A stretch of DNA of 64,000 bases. Origin: an uncultured Eubacteriales bacterium (GTDB taxonomy: Bacteria > Bacillota > Clostridia > Oscillospirales > CAG-272). The notes beneath the pieces were generated by a model. It was given only the letters and a program-made list of their open reading frames with translations. It was not told the origin of the DNA and ran no database searches. The translations under genes were made by a program, and so were the position numbers. Of the stretch, positions 33,203 through 42,237 are shown one piece after another. How positions within the stretch are numbered: position 1 is the stretch's first letter; each line of letters begins with the position of its first letter. Location: the NCBI GenBank assembly GCA_934476315.1, contig CAKSNQ010000005.1, forward strand, positions 10,128 to 74,127. The letters run 5' to 3'.

Positions 33203-34630
33203 ATGAAAATGAAAGCTGACTTTATTCTGTTCGGTTACGGGGACTATGTAGTAAAGAAGCAACATGCGGCTTGTTTTCTCAATTTGTGCCACCAGTACGG
33301 AATTTTATACACGCCGCTCGCAGGGGAAACACACTCCGCGCGACACACCAAAAAGGTTCACGGGTCAAGCACGGGCGAGCGGAGTCGGAGAAAAAGAAAA
33401 ACAACGCCCCGTCGCAGGATACCACTTCCCGGCGCGGACCATGGCGCGGAGGGGGAGTGTGGTGGCGCTTCAACCTCTCAGGAGACTGCTGTCTCCAAAG
33501 AACAAGCGGATTTAGTAGAAAAGATAATCGATGAGGACCTCCGTATTCGTTGTCGGCTGAGCTACACCACGCGACTTTGTTTGCTGTGCGCGTCGCGCGG
33601 AATCAATATCCGACTGGAGCGCAAGGGAGGGCTCCCCCTTTGGTTTTATCGGTACCGCAGGCGCATGGGACTCCTGATCGGCGCCGTGCTTGCGTTCGTC
33701 CTTTTCTATATGGCGGGAAACGTGATTTGGGACGTTCGCGTGGATGGGGAGGAGAGCATCGACGTCACGGCGTTCGTGGACGAATTGGACGAGTGCGGTC
33801 TGCGTGTCGGGTCCTGGATTCCCAAGATGGATACGGACGCGATCGAGCGGCGGATTCTTTCCCGCTCGGACAAGGTCGCGTGGATCAGCGTGAATCTGAA
33901 GGGAACCGTCGCGTATGTTCAGATCCGGGAGCTGATGCGTCCGCCCAAGACGGAGAATGAATCTTTCGGACAACCGTCCGGACAGCCGGTCAATCTCGTC
34001 GCACGTTGCGACGGGATCATCGAGTCGGTGCGGCTCGTTTCCGGGGAGGTCGTGGTCAAACCGGGAGAACTGGTTCGCGCAGGAGACCTGCTGATCAGCG
34101 GCGTACGGGATTCCGGCAATTTCGGATACCGGATACGAACCGCCAACGGGCAGGTCATGGCGGTCACAGAACATACAATGGTCGTGCAGATTCCGCTCAA
34201 ACAACAGGAAAAAAGCTATCTGCCGCAGAAATCAGAGCAGAAAACGTTGTTTTTTTTCGGAAAATCCATAAAAGTTACAAAAAACAGTGGAAATTTCGGG
34301 GAGGAATGTGATACAATAAAAAAGATGGAGGTTTTCAGCCTTGGCTCAGGTGTGCCGCTCCCGATTTTTGTGGAGACGGTTATCGCCCGCCCGTTTGAAT
34401 GGCGGGAAATCTGCCTGAGCGAACAGCAGGCGGAGCGCATGGCGGAGGATGAGCTGGAACGTCAACTGAACGAAGCGCTCGCCGATCAGGGCATTTTGCT
34501 CTCGAAAGCCGTGAGCCGCTCGGTATCAGAGGAATATTATACGATCAACTGTCGCTATCGGTGTGTGGAAAATATCGCCGAGAAAAAACCGTTTTCGGTG
34601 CAGACTCCGGAAGCGGGAGCAGGCGAATAA
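33203..34630 (+). CDS. yqfD: Sporulation protein YqfD
   Basis: The roughly 475-aa protein has the YqfD layout: a cytosolic N-terminal region, a single membrane helix (GLLIGAVLAFVLFYMAGNVIW), then a POTRA-like VDGEESIDVTAFVDEL domain and a beta-rich C-terminal part. The start is uncertain: three Met codons lie close together (33197, 33203, 33209). I chose 33203. A basic, low-complexity insert of about 60 residues (starting ETHSARHTKKVHG) sits between the N-terminal segment and the region before the helix, and makes the protein longer than the Bacillus homologue (about 400 aa). Confidence 0.82.
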   Translation: MKMKADFILFGYGDYVVKKQHAACFLNLCHQYGILYTPLAGETHSARHTKKVHGSSTGERSRRKRKTTPRRRIPLPGADHGAEGECGGASTSQETAVSKEQADLVEKIIDEDLRIRCRLSYTTRLCLLCASRGINIRLERKGGLPLWFYRYRRRMGLLIGAVLAFVLFYMAGNVIWDVRVDGEESIDVTAFVDELDECGLRVGSWIPKMDTDAIERRILSRSDKVAWISVNLKGTVAYVQIRELMRPPKTENESFGQPSGQPVNLVARCDGIIESVRLVSGEVVVKPGELVRAGDLLISGVRDSGNFGYRIRTANGQVMAVTEHTMVVQIPLKQQEKSYLPQKSEQKTLFFFGKSIKVTKNSGNFGEECDTIKKMEVFSLGSGVPLPIFVETVIARPFEWREICLSEQQAERMAEDELERQLNEALADQGILLSKAVSRSVSEEYYTINCRYRCVENIAEKKPFSVQTPEAGAGE

Positions 34631-34691
34631 CGGGAAGCGCGGCGTCGCCCACCGTTGACATTGCTTTGAAAAACACAGGAAAGGAAACAGC

Positions 34692-35792
34692 ATGAACCGG
34701 GAGAAGTTTGTAAGGACAGTGCGCGCGGGGAATTCTGAATTAACGGCGCGCGTGTTTGGTATGTTCGATTCCAATGTTCATTTGATTGAGCATACGTTTG
34801 ACGTGGAAGTCCGTAATCGGACGCCGCAGGGGAGCGAGGACGACACCTTGTCCGTGGAGGGCAACGGCGAAGCGAATGTCAACCGCGCGGCGCAGGTTCT
34901 CGGAGCGCTCTGCGAAGCGGCACAACGCGGCGATGAGATTACCGAGCAATTTCTTCGCTATCTGATCAGCATGACGCAGGCGGGACGGCAGGAGGAATTG
35001 TCCGAAATGACGTCGGACAGCCTGCTTGTGACAACACGCGGTAAACCCATTCGCCCCAAGACCGTCGGTCAAAAAAAATACGTTGAATTGATCCGGAAAA
35101 ACACGATCGTATTCGGCGTGGGACCTGCCGGGACAGGGAAGACCTTTCTTGCCGTCGCCATGGCGGTAAAAGCCTTGCGTGAAAAAAAGGTCAGCCGCAT
35201 TATTCTGACCCGTCCGGCGATTGAAGCGGGAGAGAGACTCGGCTTTTTGCCGGGTGACCTGCAAAGTAAGATCGATCCCTACCTCCGCCCCTTGTACGAC
35301 GCGCTCTTTGAAATGATGGGACCGGAAAATTATCAGGCGTGCGTTGAAAAACAGACCATCGAGGTCGCGCCGCTGGCGTATATGCGCGGGCGCACGCTGG
35401 ACGATTCCTTTATCATTCTGGACGAGGCACAGAATGCGACGCCGGAGCAAATGAAAATGTTTCTGACGCGACTTGGCTTCAATTCCAAAGCGGTCATTAC
35501 GGGCGACCTGACACAAACAGACCTGCCGCGAGGAGTGCGGAGCGGATTGTCGATGGTGGTCAGAATCCTTGCCGATGTCGAGGACATTGCCGTGTTCCGC
35601 TTCAGCGAACAGGATGTCGTCCGTCATCATCTGGTGCAGAAAATCATCCAAGCGTACGACCGTTACGAGCACAACCGCCACCCGCAGGAGACTCTCACCG
35701 CGGAAATCTCCGACAACAGGCAGTCCGACCGACGCCTGTTGTGGGGATCACACCAGAGAAATAATAAGAAATATACCGATCACTCAAAGTAA
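34692..35792 (+). CDS. PhoH-like ATPase
   Basis: The 366-aa protein has Walker A GPAGTGKTFLA (near residue 142), Walker B FIILDEAQN, and the PhoH blocks LTRPAIEAGERLGFLPGDL and TGDLTQTDLP. It is a cytosolic nucleotide-binding protein with RNA-related roles that usually lies just upstream of ybeY, as here. The ribosome site is AGGAAAGGA. Confidence 0.94.
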   Translation: MNREKFVRTVRAGNSELTARVFGMFDSNVHLIEHTFDVEVRNRTPQGSEDDTLSVEGNGEANVNRAAQVLGALCEAAQRGDEITEQFLRYLISMTQAGRQEELSEMTSDSLLVTTRGKPIRPKTVGQKKYVELIRKNTIVFGVGPAGTGKTFLAVAMAVKALREKKVSRIILTRPAIEAGERLGFLPGDLQSKIDPYLRPLYDALFEMMGPENYQACVEKQTIEVAPLAYMRGRTLDDSFIILDEAQNATPEQMKMFLTRLGFNSKAVITGDLTQTDLPRGVRSGLSMVVRILADVEDIAVFRFSEQDVVRHHLVQKIIQAYDRYEHNRHPQETLTAEISDNRQSDRRLLWGSHQRNNKKYTDHSK

Positions 35793-35870
35793 CTACGGGG
35801 ATTTTCCCCGGACGGTTCACCCAATCGACAAAAGACAAAAAAACAGGAAGAGTAAGGGAGTCAGAGAAAA

Positions 35871-36383
35871 ATGAACGTGATTGTTTATTATGAAAATCAA
35901 CAAAAAAAAGAAAAAATCAACTATAAGTTAAAAATGCTCATTCGGCGCGCCATTCTTGAAACGCTCGCCTATGAACAATACGGTAACGACGTCGAGGTCA
36001 GCGTGACTTTTACGGACAACGAGGGAATCCGGGAGATCAATCGCCGTTTCCGGAACATCGACGCCGCCACGGACGTACTTTCATTCCCGCTCTTCGATTA
36101 CGAAAACGAAAAAGGCGAGCCTCCCATTGATGAGGTTGAGAATATGTTGGGTGACATTGTTCTGAATCCGGAGCGTGCCCGTGTGCAAGCGCAGGAGTAC
36201 GGACATTCCTTCGAGCGGGAAATGGCGTTTCTGACCGTTCATTCCATGCTCCATCTGCTGGGATATGACCACGAAACATGCGAGCAGGACGAGCTGGATA
36301 TGCGCCGCCGCCAGCACGAGATCATGGATCGCCTGGGGCTCTCGGTCGTAAGAGAACCTCAAAACTCAACTGAACCGGACTGA
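35871..36383 (+). CDS. ybeY: Endoribonuclease YbeY
   Basis: The 170-aa protein has the zinc-site motif HSMLHLLGYDHE (three His, near residue 123) and ATDVLSFPLFD. YbeY takes part in 16S rRNA 3' maturation and ribosome quality control. It follows phoH by 78 nt and precedes a small membrane protein and era, the usual order. Confidence 0.95.
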   Translation: MNVIVYYENQQKKEKINYKLKMLIRRAILETLAYEQYGNDVEVSVTFTDNEGIREINRRFRNIDAATDVLSFPLFDYENEKGEPPIDEVENMLGDIVLNPERARVQAQEYGHSFEREMAFLTVHSMLHLLGYDHETCEQDELDMRRRQHEIMDRLGLSVVREPQNSTEPD

Positions 36384-36397
36384 GAGGGGGGCCCCTT

Positions 36398-36883
36398 TTG
36401 CCGTATCCGAAACATCGGCGTGTGAGACCGACTTCTGTGGTGCGGGCGGCGGACAAGCAGGCTCCGGAGCAACCGACACGCGGTCGGACGGAAAATTTTT
36501 TCACGGCACACGCGCGCCTACTGACTTTTCTCGCCTGCATCGCCTTATTTTTGATTTTGTGCGGACCGATCAACATTTTTCGGGTCAACACATGGGTGAG
36601 CGAACGAGTGCAGGAGTCTGCCCGGATGCCGGTAGAGACGCTGATGCAGATTGCCGACCGCGGAGCCGCGCTGACATGGGATGACTTCGGGGGGTACGCG
36701 TTCCACGTCGTGGCAGAGGATGTGTGCTACATACGTCGGTACGAGGTTCGCGGAGGGGAATACGTGCTGTTTGTCAGCGCGGATGTCTGCGACGATCCGA
36801 TCCGTACGGCGATTGTGATTCGCCTGTCGGACGCGGCGCGTGCCGACCTGATCTCCGAGGATAGCGCTTTTCTCTTTGAATGA
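36398..36883 (+). CDS. Hypothetical single-pass membrane protein
   Basis: The 161-aa protein has a basic N-terminal region of about 45 residues and one membrane helix (LLTFLACIALFLILCGPINIF). A C-terminal extracytoplasmic domain of about 95 residues follows, with VCYIRRYEVRGGEYVLFVSADV. I do not recognise it. It starts with TTG after GAGAGGGGGG. It occupies the slot between ybeY and era where many Firmicutes carry dgkA and cdd. Confidence 0.7.
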   Translation: MPYPKHRRVRPTSVVRAADKQAPEQPTRGRTENFFTAHARLLTFLACIALFLILCGPINIFRVNTWVSERVQESARMPVETLMQIADRGAALTWDDFGGYAFHVVAEDVCYIRRYEVRGGEYVLFVSADVCDDPIRTAIVIRLSDAARADLISEDSAFLFE

Positions 36884-36952
36884 TAGTTCGCGCGGAAATC
36901 CCCGTGCACCGAAAGAAAAATAAAATCAATGACATAAAGGATAAATTTAACG

Positions 36953-37846
36953 ATGGGTAACAAAAAGACGGCGTATATTGCCATTGTCGGACGCCCCAAT
37001 GTAGGAAAATCGACGCTTCTGAACGCAATGATTCGTGAAAAAATCGCGATTGTGTCCAACAAACCGCAGACCACGCGCAACCGGATTCTCGGGATTCTCA
37101 CGCGCGACGACGACCAGTTTGTCTTTCTGGATACGCCGGGAATTTTCAAGCCGCGCAACGCGCTCGGCGAGTATATGGTCAAGGAAGCGGACAGTACGCT
37201 GTCAGACGCCGACGCTGTGATCGTCATGGTTGACGCGGCGAAGCCGATCGGTGAGGTGGAGGAGCGTCTGATCGCCTCTCTGGAATCCTCGGGGCTTCCC
37301 GCGATTCTCGCCGTCAATAAAATGGATACGGTGACGCCGGAACAGCTTGCGCTTTGCCTGAAAACCTACGCAGATCGTTACGCATTTGACGCATTTGTTC
37401 CGCTGAGCGCCAAAAACAGCAAGAATATCGAGGTATTGCTGACGGAATGCAGCGCCTTTCTGAGTGAATCCGAGTGGTTTTTCCCGGAGGATATGACAAC
37501 GGACCAGCCAATCCGGCAAATGGCAGCCGAAATTATCCGCGAGAAAATTTTGCGAACGCTTGACAAAGAGGTTCCTCACGGTGTGGCGGTCGTGATCGAA
37601 GAATTTCGTGAGGAGGGAGATCTGACCCGCATCCGTGCCGAAATTTTCTGCGAAAAGGCATCCCACAAGGGGATTATCGTAGGAAAGAATGGGGAGGAGC
37701 TGAAGCGCGTCGGCTCCTACGCACGAGCGGATCTGGAGAAATTGCTCGGTTGCAAGGTGTACCTGAATCTTTGGGTCAAGGTCAAGGAAAACTGGCGCGA
37801 CAGCGCGAGAAGCGTGACTAATTTCGGCTATACAGAAGATCGTTGA
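36953..37846 (+). CDS. era: GTPase Era
   Basis: The 297-aa protein has GTPase motifs GRPNVGKS (G1), DTPG (G3) and NKMD (G4), and the C-terminal KH domain with GIIVGKNGEELKRVGS. Era binds 16S rRNA near its 3' end and monitors 30S assembly. It overlaps no gene; recO starts 62 nt downstream. Confidence 0.97.
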   Translation: MGNKKTAYIAIVGRPNVGKSTLLNAMIREKIAIVSNKPQTTRNRILGILTRDDDQFVFLDTPGIFKPRNALGEYMVKEADSTLSDADAVIVMVDAAKPIGEVEERLIASLESSGLPAILAVNKMDTVTPEQLALCLKTYADRYAFDAFVPLSAKNSKNIEVLLTECSAFLSESEWFFPEDMTTDQPIRQMAAEIIREKILRTLDKEVPHGVAVVIEEFREEGDLTRIRAEIFCEKASHKGIIVGKNGEELKRVGSYARADLEKLLGCKVYLNLWVKVKENWRDSARSVTNFGYTEDR

Positions 37847-37908
37847 CCGCGGTCGGGATCCACCGGTTTGCGAAAACCGAAAGTGCGAAATACAAAAGGG
37901 AGGTTCTT

Positions 37909-38724
37909 ATGCCTGAATTGTGCCATACGCCGGGTGTTGTTATCCGGGCGCGCAGGGATAAAGATGTGCTCCTGACGCTCCTGACCCCAACGCTTGGCAG
38001 AATTTCGGTGATCGCCAAGGGCGCCCGCTCGCTCAAGGGACCACAGATGTCACTGAGCCAGGTGTTTTGCTACGGAGACTACGAGTTGTACCGTCGCGGG
38101 GAAATTTACTGGCTCCGCACCGGGGAATTGAAAGACAATTTTTACGGCGTCGCGCAACGGCTCGACGCGCTCAATCTTGCTTCGTACTTCTGCGACGTGG
38201 CGTCCTTAGCGAGCGAACCGGATGTTCCGGCGGCGGAGCTGATGCGCCTTCTGCTGAATTGTCTGGCGTTTCTGGAGCGGGAAACGTACCCCGATCTGCT
38301 GATTAAAGGTGTGTTTGAATGGCGCGTGCTTGCCATGCAGGGACTGTCCCCGTCGCTTGGCTCCTGCCCGCGTTGCGGGCGGCGTGTTGAGGATATTTGC
38401 GCGGCTTCTCCGCTGGAAAACTTCACGCTGGATATTACGCAGGGGGCTTTACTGTGCGGCAAATGTCGCGGCGGACAGGTCGGAGCGCTCCCCGGTGTCG
38501 GAGTTGTTCCCAGCACCTCGGTGTCGGACGCGGTGCTTCTGTCCGCAGACGCGCTGGCGGCAATCCGCTTTGCACTCCGGACACCGATGGAGCGGATGAT
38601 GTCGTTCCGCATGGAAAATCCGGAGGACATCCGCATGTTTTCTACGGCGGGAGAAAAATTTCTGCGTTATCACATGGACTGCGACAGCAAGGCACTTTCG
38701 ATGTATTATGCTATGAAAATCTAA
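37909..38724 (+). CDS. recO: DNA repair protein RecO
   Basis: The 271-aa protein has an N-terminal OB-fold (VVIRARRDKDVLLTLLTPTLG), then a helical domain with a zinc site made by CPRCG and CGKC. RecO loads RecA onto gapped DNA with RecR. The ATG at 37909 follows GGGAGG; an upstream in-frame start inside the end of era lacks a ribosome site. Confidence 0.94.
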   Translation: MPELCHTPGVVIRARRDKDVLLTLLTPTLGRISVIAKGARSLKGPQMSLSQVFCYGDYELYRRGEIYWLRTGELKDNFYGVAQRLDALNLASYFCDVASLASEPDVPAAELMRLLLNCLAFLERETYPDLLIKGVFEWRVLAMQGLSPSLGSCPRCGRRVEDICAASPLENFTLDITQGALLCGKCRGGQVGALPGVGVVPSTSVSDAVLLSADALAAIRFALRTPMERMMSFRMENPEDIRMFSTAGEKFLRYHMDCDSKALSMYYAMKI

Positions 38725-38769
38725 TAGTAAGAGAAAAAAACAACCAACGAGAGATTTTGAGGAGTTTAT

Positions 38770-38826
38770 ATGCGCTTGACGTCGGCTCCGGCGGAGTGCC
38801 ATGAACTCGCAACTGTGAAGATTTGA
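38770..38826 (+). CDS. Possible 18-codon small ORF ahead of mutS2
   Basis: GAGGAG lies 5 nt before an ATG that opens an 18-codon frame (MRLTSAPAECHELATVKI), ending 12 nt before the mutS2 ATG. There is no homology I recognise. It may be a leader peptide or chance. Confidence 0.3.
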   Translation: MRLTSAPAECHELATVKI

Positions 38827-38838
38827 TAAAGGACGAAC

Positions 38839-41250
38839 ATGAAAATTACGGAAAAAACACGATCTACATTGGAATTTGATCGCGTATGCGAAATGTTGGC
38901 GGAATGTGCCCCGACGGAGGGAAGCCGCGCCATGGCGTATACGCTGATGCCATCGGACGAGATCGGGACCGTTCTGCGGCGTCTGCGGCGCACGACGGAC
39001 GCCAGACGCATGTCCGACGCCAAGGGAATGCCATCGTTCGGCATGGTGGTGGACATCGGGGACGCGTGCGAGCGTGCGGAAAAAGGCGCTGTGCTGACGC
39101 CTCGGGAGCTACTTGATATTGCCCGCGTTCTGACAACCTCCCGCACATTGCGGGAATACGGCACGGAAAACCGGAATTTCGAGACCTCGCTGGACGAAAT
39201 GTTTGAGCGTCTGATCCCAAACCGACACCTGGAGAGCGAAATCACGCATTCCATTCTGGCGGAGGACATGATCGCCGATGAAGCGAGCAGTGCGTTGGCA
39301 GATATCCGACGCAACATCCGTTCCGTCAACAACCGGATTAAGGAGACTCTTCAGAAATACATTTCCGGTGGGACTCACGCCAAATACCTGCAGGAAAATC
39401 TCGTGACTACGCGGGACGGTAGGTATGTGATTCCCGTGCGTGCCGAGCACCGAGGCGATGTCCCGGGACTTTTGCACGATACGTCCGCCTCGGGCGCCAC
39501 GCTGTTTATCGAACCGATGCCGGTTGTCGAGGCTAACAACGAGCTACGTATGCTCCGCGCGAAGGAGGAGAGGGAAATTGAAAAAATTCTTGCGACCCTT
39601 TCCGCGCATGTGAGCGACGCCGGGACCGCACTGAGCCTCAATTACCGCAATATCACGGAGCTGGCGTTCATCTTTGCCTGCGGCGAGCTGTCGTCAAGAA
39701 TGCGCGGCATTGCTCCGACCCTCACCGGTCAGCGGATGGTCTCGCTCACGCGTGCCCGTCACCCGCTGATCGACAAAAATCAGGTCGTTCCGATTGATCT
39801 TTCTATCGGGCGCGAGGAAGATGGCACGGGATATGATACGCTCATTATTACGGGACCGAACACGGGCGGCAAAACGGTTGCGCTGAAAACACTCGGGCTG
39901 TTTTGCCTGATGGCGCAGTCGGGGCTGCACATTCCGGCGGAGGAGCCGTCGTCGATGTGCTTGTTTGACCGCGTTCTCGTGGACCTCGGTGACGAGCAAA
40001 GCATCGAGCAATCGCTGTCCACCTTCTCCTCTCACATGGTCAACATCGTGGACATTCTCAAAAATCTGACCACAAAGTCGCTGGTACTGTTCGATGAGCT
40101 GGGCGGGGGAACCGACCCGGTGGAGGGCGCGGCGCTCGCAGTGGCGATTATCGACGCCGTGCGGAAAGCCGGGGCTGTCTGCGCGGCGACCACGCACTAT
40201 GCTGAGCTGAAGGCGTACGCGTTATCCACGCCCGGAGTATGCAATGCGTCCTGTGAATTTGATGTTGAAACCCTCAAACCAACCTATCGCCTCATCATCG
40301 GCACGCCCGGGAAATCCAACGCCTTTGCCATCTCGTCCAAGCTGGGGCTTCCCGATGAAATTGTTGAGAATGCCAAAGCCTATATCAGTGCGGATAACAA
40401 AAAATTTGAGGATGTGATCGGTGAGCTGGAGCAAAGCCGATTGGAAATGGAAAAGGAGAAGGCGACGGCGCATCGGTTGCGGGAAGAGTACGAGACATTC
40501 AAAAACCGCGCCGAGCGGCAGATCTCCCAGCGGTTGACGGAATCGGAAACAATGCTGAATAAGGCAAAGGAAAAAGCGCAGGCGCTTCTGACAGGAGCCA
40601 AGGCTTCCAGCGACTATATTCTGGAGCAGGCGGACAAGGTTCGCCGCGCTCAGCAGACCGACCGACTGGCACAGCAACTGGAGGAGACGCGGCGAAACGT
40701 CCGCGAGCACATACGGGCAAGCGAGGCGCTGATCGATCCGGTGGAGGAGCAGACGCGGAACGAAAATTACGTTCTGCCGCGTGCACTGCACAAAGGCGAT
40801 GAGGTCATGCTGATGAATATCCGCAAGCCGGGAATTCTTCTGACCGATCCGGACAGCCGGGGAAACGTGACTGTCAAGGCGGGAATCATTACAAGCAAGA
40901 CCAACATTTCCAATCTGCAACTGATTGAAAATGACAACACATTTGTGATTACGGCTGACCGCGACCGCAAAAAAGCATCCGACTTTCGTGCACAGGTCAG
41001 TTATGATTTCAAGCCGGAGATCGATCTGCGCGGCATGACCGGTGAGGAAGCATGGCTTGCGGTGGACAAATACCTCGATGAGGCGCAGCTTCACGGGATT
41101 CACACCGTGTCCCTGATTCACGGAAAGGGAACAGGAGCGTTGCGGAAAGCTCTGTGGGAGTTTTTGCGCAGAGACCGCCGGATCGCGAATTATCGTCTGG
41201 GACAGTACGGCGAGGGCGACAGCGGCGTGACGCTGGTCGAGGTAAAATAA
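38839..41250 (+). CDS. mutS2: Endonuclease MutS2
   Basis: The 803-aa protein lacks the mismatch-recognition domain of MutS. It has the ATPase with Walker A GPNTGGKT and Walker B LVLFDELGGGTDP, a coiled-coil region of about residues 515-640, and a C-terminal Smr nuclease domain (IDLRGMTGEEAW, HGKGTGALR). MutS2 rescues stalled ribosomes or suppresses recombination, depending on species. It closes the era-recO-mutS2 run. Confidence 0.96.
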   Translation: MKITEKTRSTLEFDRVCEMLAECAPTEGSRAMAYTLMPSDEIGTVLRRLRRTTDARRMSDAKGMPSFGMVVDIGDACERAEKGAVLTPRELLDIARVLTTSRTLREYGTENRNFETSLDEMFERLIPNRHLESEITHSILAEDMIADEASSALADIRRNIRSVNNRIKETLQKYISGGTHAKYLQENLVTTRDGRYVIPVRAEHRGDVPGLLHDTSASGATLFIEPMPVVEANNELRMLRAKEEREIEKILATLSAHVSDAGTALSLNYRNITELAFIFACGELSSRMRGIAPTLTGQRMVSLTRARHPLIDKNQVVPIDLSIGREEDGTGYDTLIITGPNTGGKTVALKTLGLFCLMAQSGLHIPAEEPSSMCLFDRVLVDLGDEQSIEQSLSTFSSHMVNIVDILKNLTTKSLVLFDELGGGTDPVEGAALAVAIIDAVRKAGAVCAATTHYAELKAYALSTPGVCNASCEFDVETLKPTYRLIIGTPGKSNAFAISSKLGLPDEIVENAKAYISADNKKFEDVIGELEQSRLEMEKEKATAHRLREEYETFKNRAERQISQRLTESETMLNKAKEKAQALLTGAKASSDYILEQADKVRRAQQTDRLAQQLEETRRNVREHIRASEALIDPVEEQTRNENYVLPRALHKGDEVMLMNIRKPGILLTDPDSRGNVTVKAGIITSKTNISNLQLIENDNTFVITADRDRKKASDFRAQVSYDFKPEIDLRGMTGEEAWLAVDKYLDEAQLHGIHTVSLIHGKGTGALRKALWEFLRRDRRIANYRLGQYGEGDSGVTLVEVK

Positions 41251-41365
41251 TGGGATTCGGGCACCTCGCCCCGGGCGAAAACCATCGGAAAAACCGTTTC
41301 TTTGTCGTATTCCGAACCGTGCGCTATATCCTTTTGTGTAACCTGACAAAAATAGGAAGCGTATA

Positions 41366-41394
41366 TTGACAATATCGGACTTGTGTGGTATAAT
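41366..41394 (+). promoter_or_regulatory. Promoter of the MgsA-like gene
   Basis: TTGACA (41366-41371), 17-nt spacer, TATAAT (41389-41394); both boxes are consensus. Confidence 0.9.
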
Positions 41395-41506
41395 TAGGCA
41401 TAAAATCAGAACGATATGGCAATATTTGTTGTGCATAGCGACAAGATTCCGGCGTTTTGTATGGCAGTTTCCAAGCAAATTCGATAAAACAGAGAGGATG
41501 GTTGAA

Positions 41507-41947
41507 ATGGAGATCGCTATTATTGCCCACGATACAAAAAAAGAATTGATGACACAGTTCTGCATTGCGTATTGCGGGATACTGAGCAAGCATAATCTGT
41601 ATGCGACAAGCATTACGGCAAAGTATATATCGGAAGCTACGGGACTAACCATTGAACGTCTTCTGACCGGAGACCAGGGTGGCGAGGAACAGATTGCTTC
41701 CCGGATCGCCTACAATGAAATCGATGTGTTGCTCGATTTTCGGGATACACGACCGAGTGAAAAAGAGAGCGAAGTGGAACATGAGCTGTTCCGTTTGTGC
41801 GATATGTACAACATCCCGGTGGCGACAAATATCGCGACCGCAGAGGTCCTGATTACGGCGCTGGATCGCGGAGATCTGGATTGGCGCGATATTGTGAACC
41901 CGCACTCTGCTTACAACCTCCGAAAAAAGAGCGCGGCGGGAAAATAA
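41507..41947 (+). CDS. Methylglyoxal-synthase-like protein with altered active site
   Basis: The 146-aa protein aligns along its length with methylglyoxal synthase: AIIAHDTKKELM (His-Asp pair), CIAYCGILSKHNLYAT, RLCDMYNIPVATNIATAEVLI. Several residues needed for dihydroxyacetone-phosphate chemistry differ. The GGDQQ motif reads GGEEQ (catalytic Asp to Glu), the phosphate loop TGTTG reads TSITA, and the PHDPD segment with its His and Asp reads SEKESE. It may have a different substrate or be a non-catalytic regulator. The start at 41507 is 9 nt after AGAGAGG; the ORF's far-upstream start overlaps the -35 box. Confidence 0.75.
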   Translation: MEIAIIAHDTKKELMTQFCIAYCGILSKHNLYATSITAKYISEATGLTIERLLTGDQGGEEQIASRIAYNEIDVLLDFRDTRPSEKESEVEHELFRLCDMYNIPVATNIATAEVLITALDRGDLDWRDIVNPHSAYNLRKKSAAGK

Positions 41948-41966
41948 AATAAATTTTCAAACCCTC

Positions 41967-41995
41967 TTGACAAACGGAGCGGTTTGAAGTAAAAT
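41967..41995 (+). promoter_or_regulatory. Promoter of the thrS T-box transcript
   Basis: TTGACA (41967-41972), 17-nt spacer, TAAAAT (41990-41995); transcription would begin near 42002. Confidence 0.85.
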
Positions 41996-41999
41996 GTTG

Positions 42000-42205
42000 A
42001 GGAAGCGAATCGGACATGTGTCGGTTTTGCCGGTATACAGAGAGAGAACTACGATTAACGTCGTGCTGTGAGGTTCTTATGCGGGCGCTCCGATGTACCA
42101 CCGATGGAAAATCGTGTATAGAAATGAGAACAAAGCTCGGGTGGAACCGTGCGGATGAACAAAAATCCACACCCCGGACAGACCAATGTGTCTGCCCGGG
42201 GTTTT
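42000..42205 (+). promoter_or_regulatory. T-box leader of thrS
   Basis: The conserved T-box GGGTGGAACCGTGCGG (42139-42154) is followed by a terminator (CCCCGG a CAGAC / GTCTG c CCGGGG, 42172-42202, then TTTT). In stem I, TCGG-ACAT pairs with ATGT and CCGA, leaving ACCA unpaired; ACC (42097-42099) is the likely threonine specifier codon. Uncharged tRNA-Thr would favour the antiterminator and allow thrS expression. Confidence 0.93.
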
Positions 42206-42237
42206 GATTTAGCAAAATGAACGGAGGAAATCAAGGT

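Noticed and set aside
41366..41506. Long N-terminal extension of the MgsA-like protein
   Set aside because: The proposed start coincides with the -35 box; the first 40 residues do not match the family.
40222..41652. Minus-strand 476-codon open frame opposite mutS2 and the MgsA-like gene
   Set aside because: Spans the 3' part of a clear gene and a consensus promoter; no ribosome site or motif.
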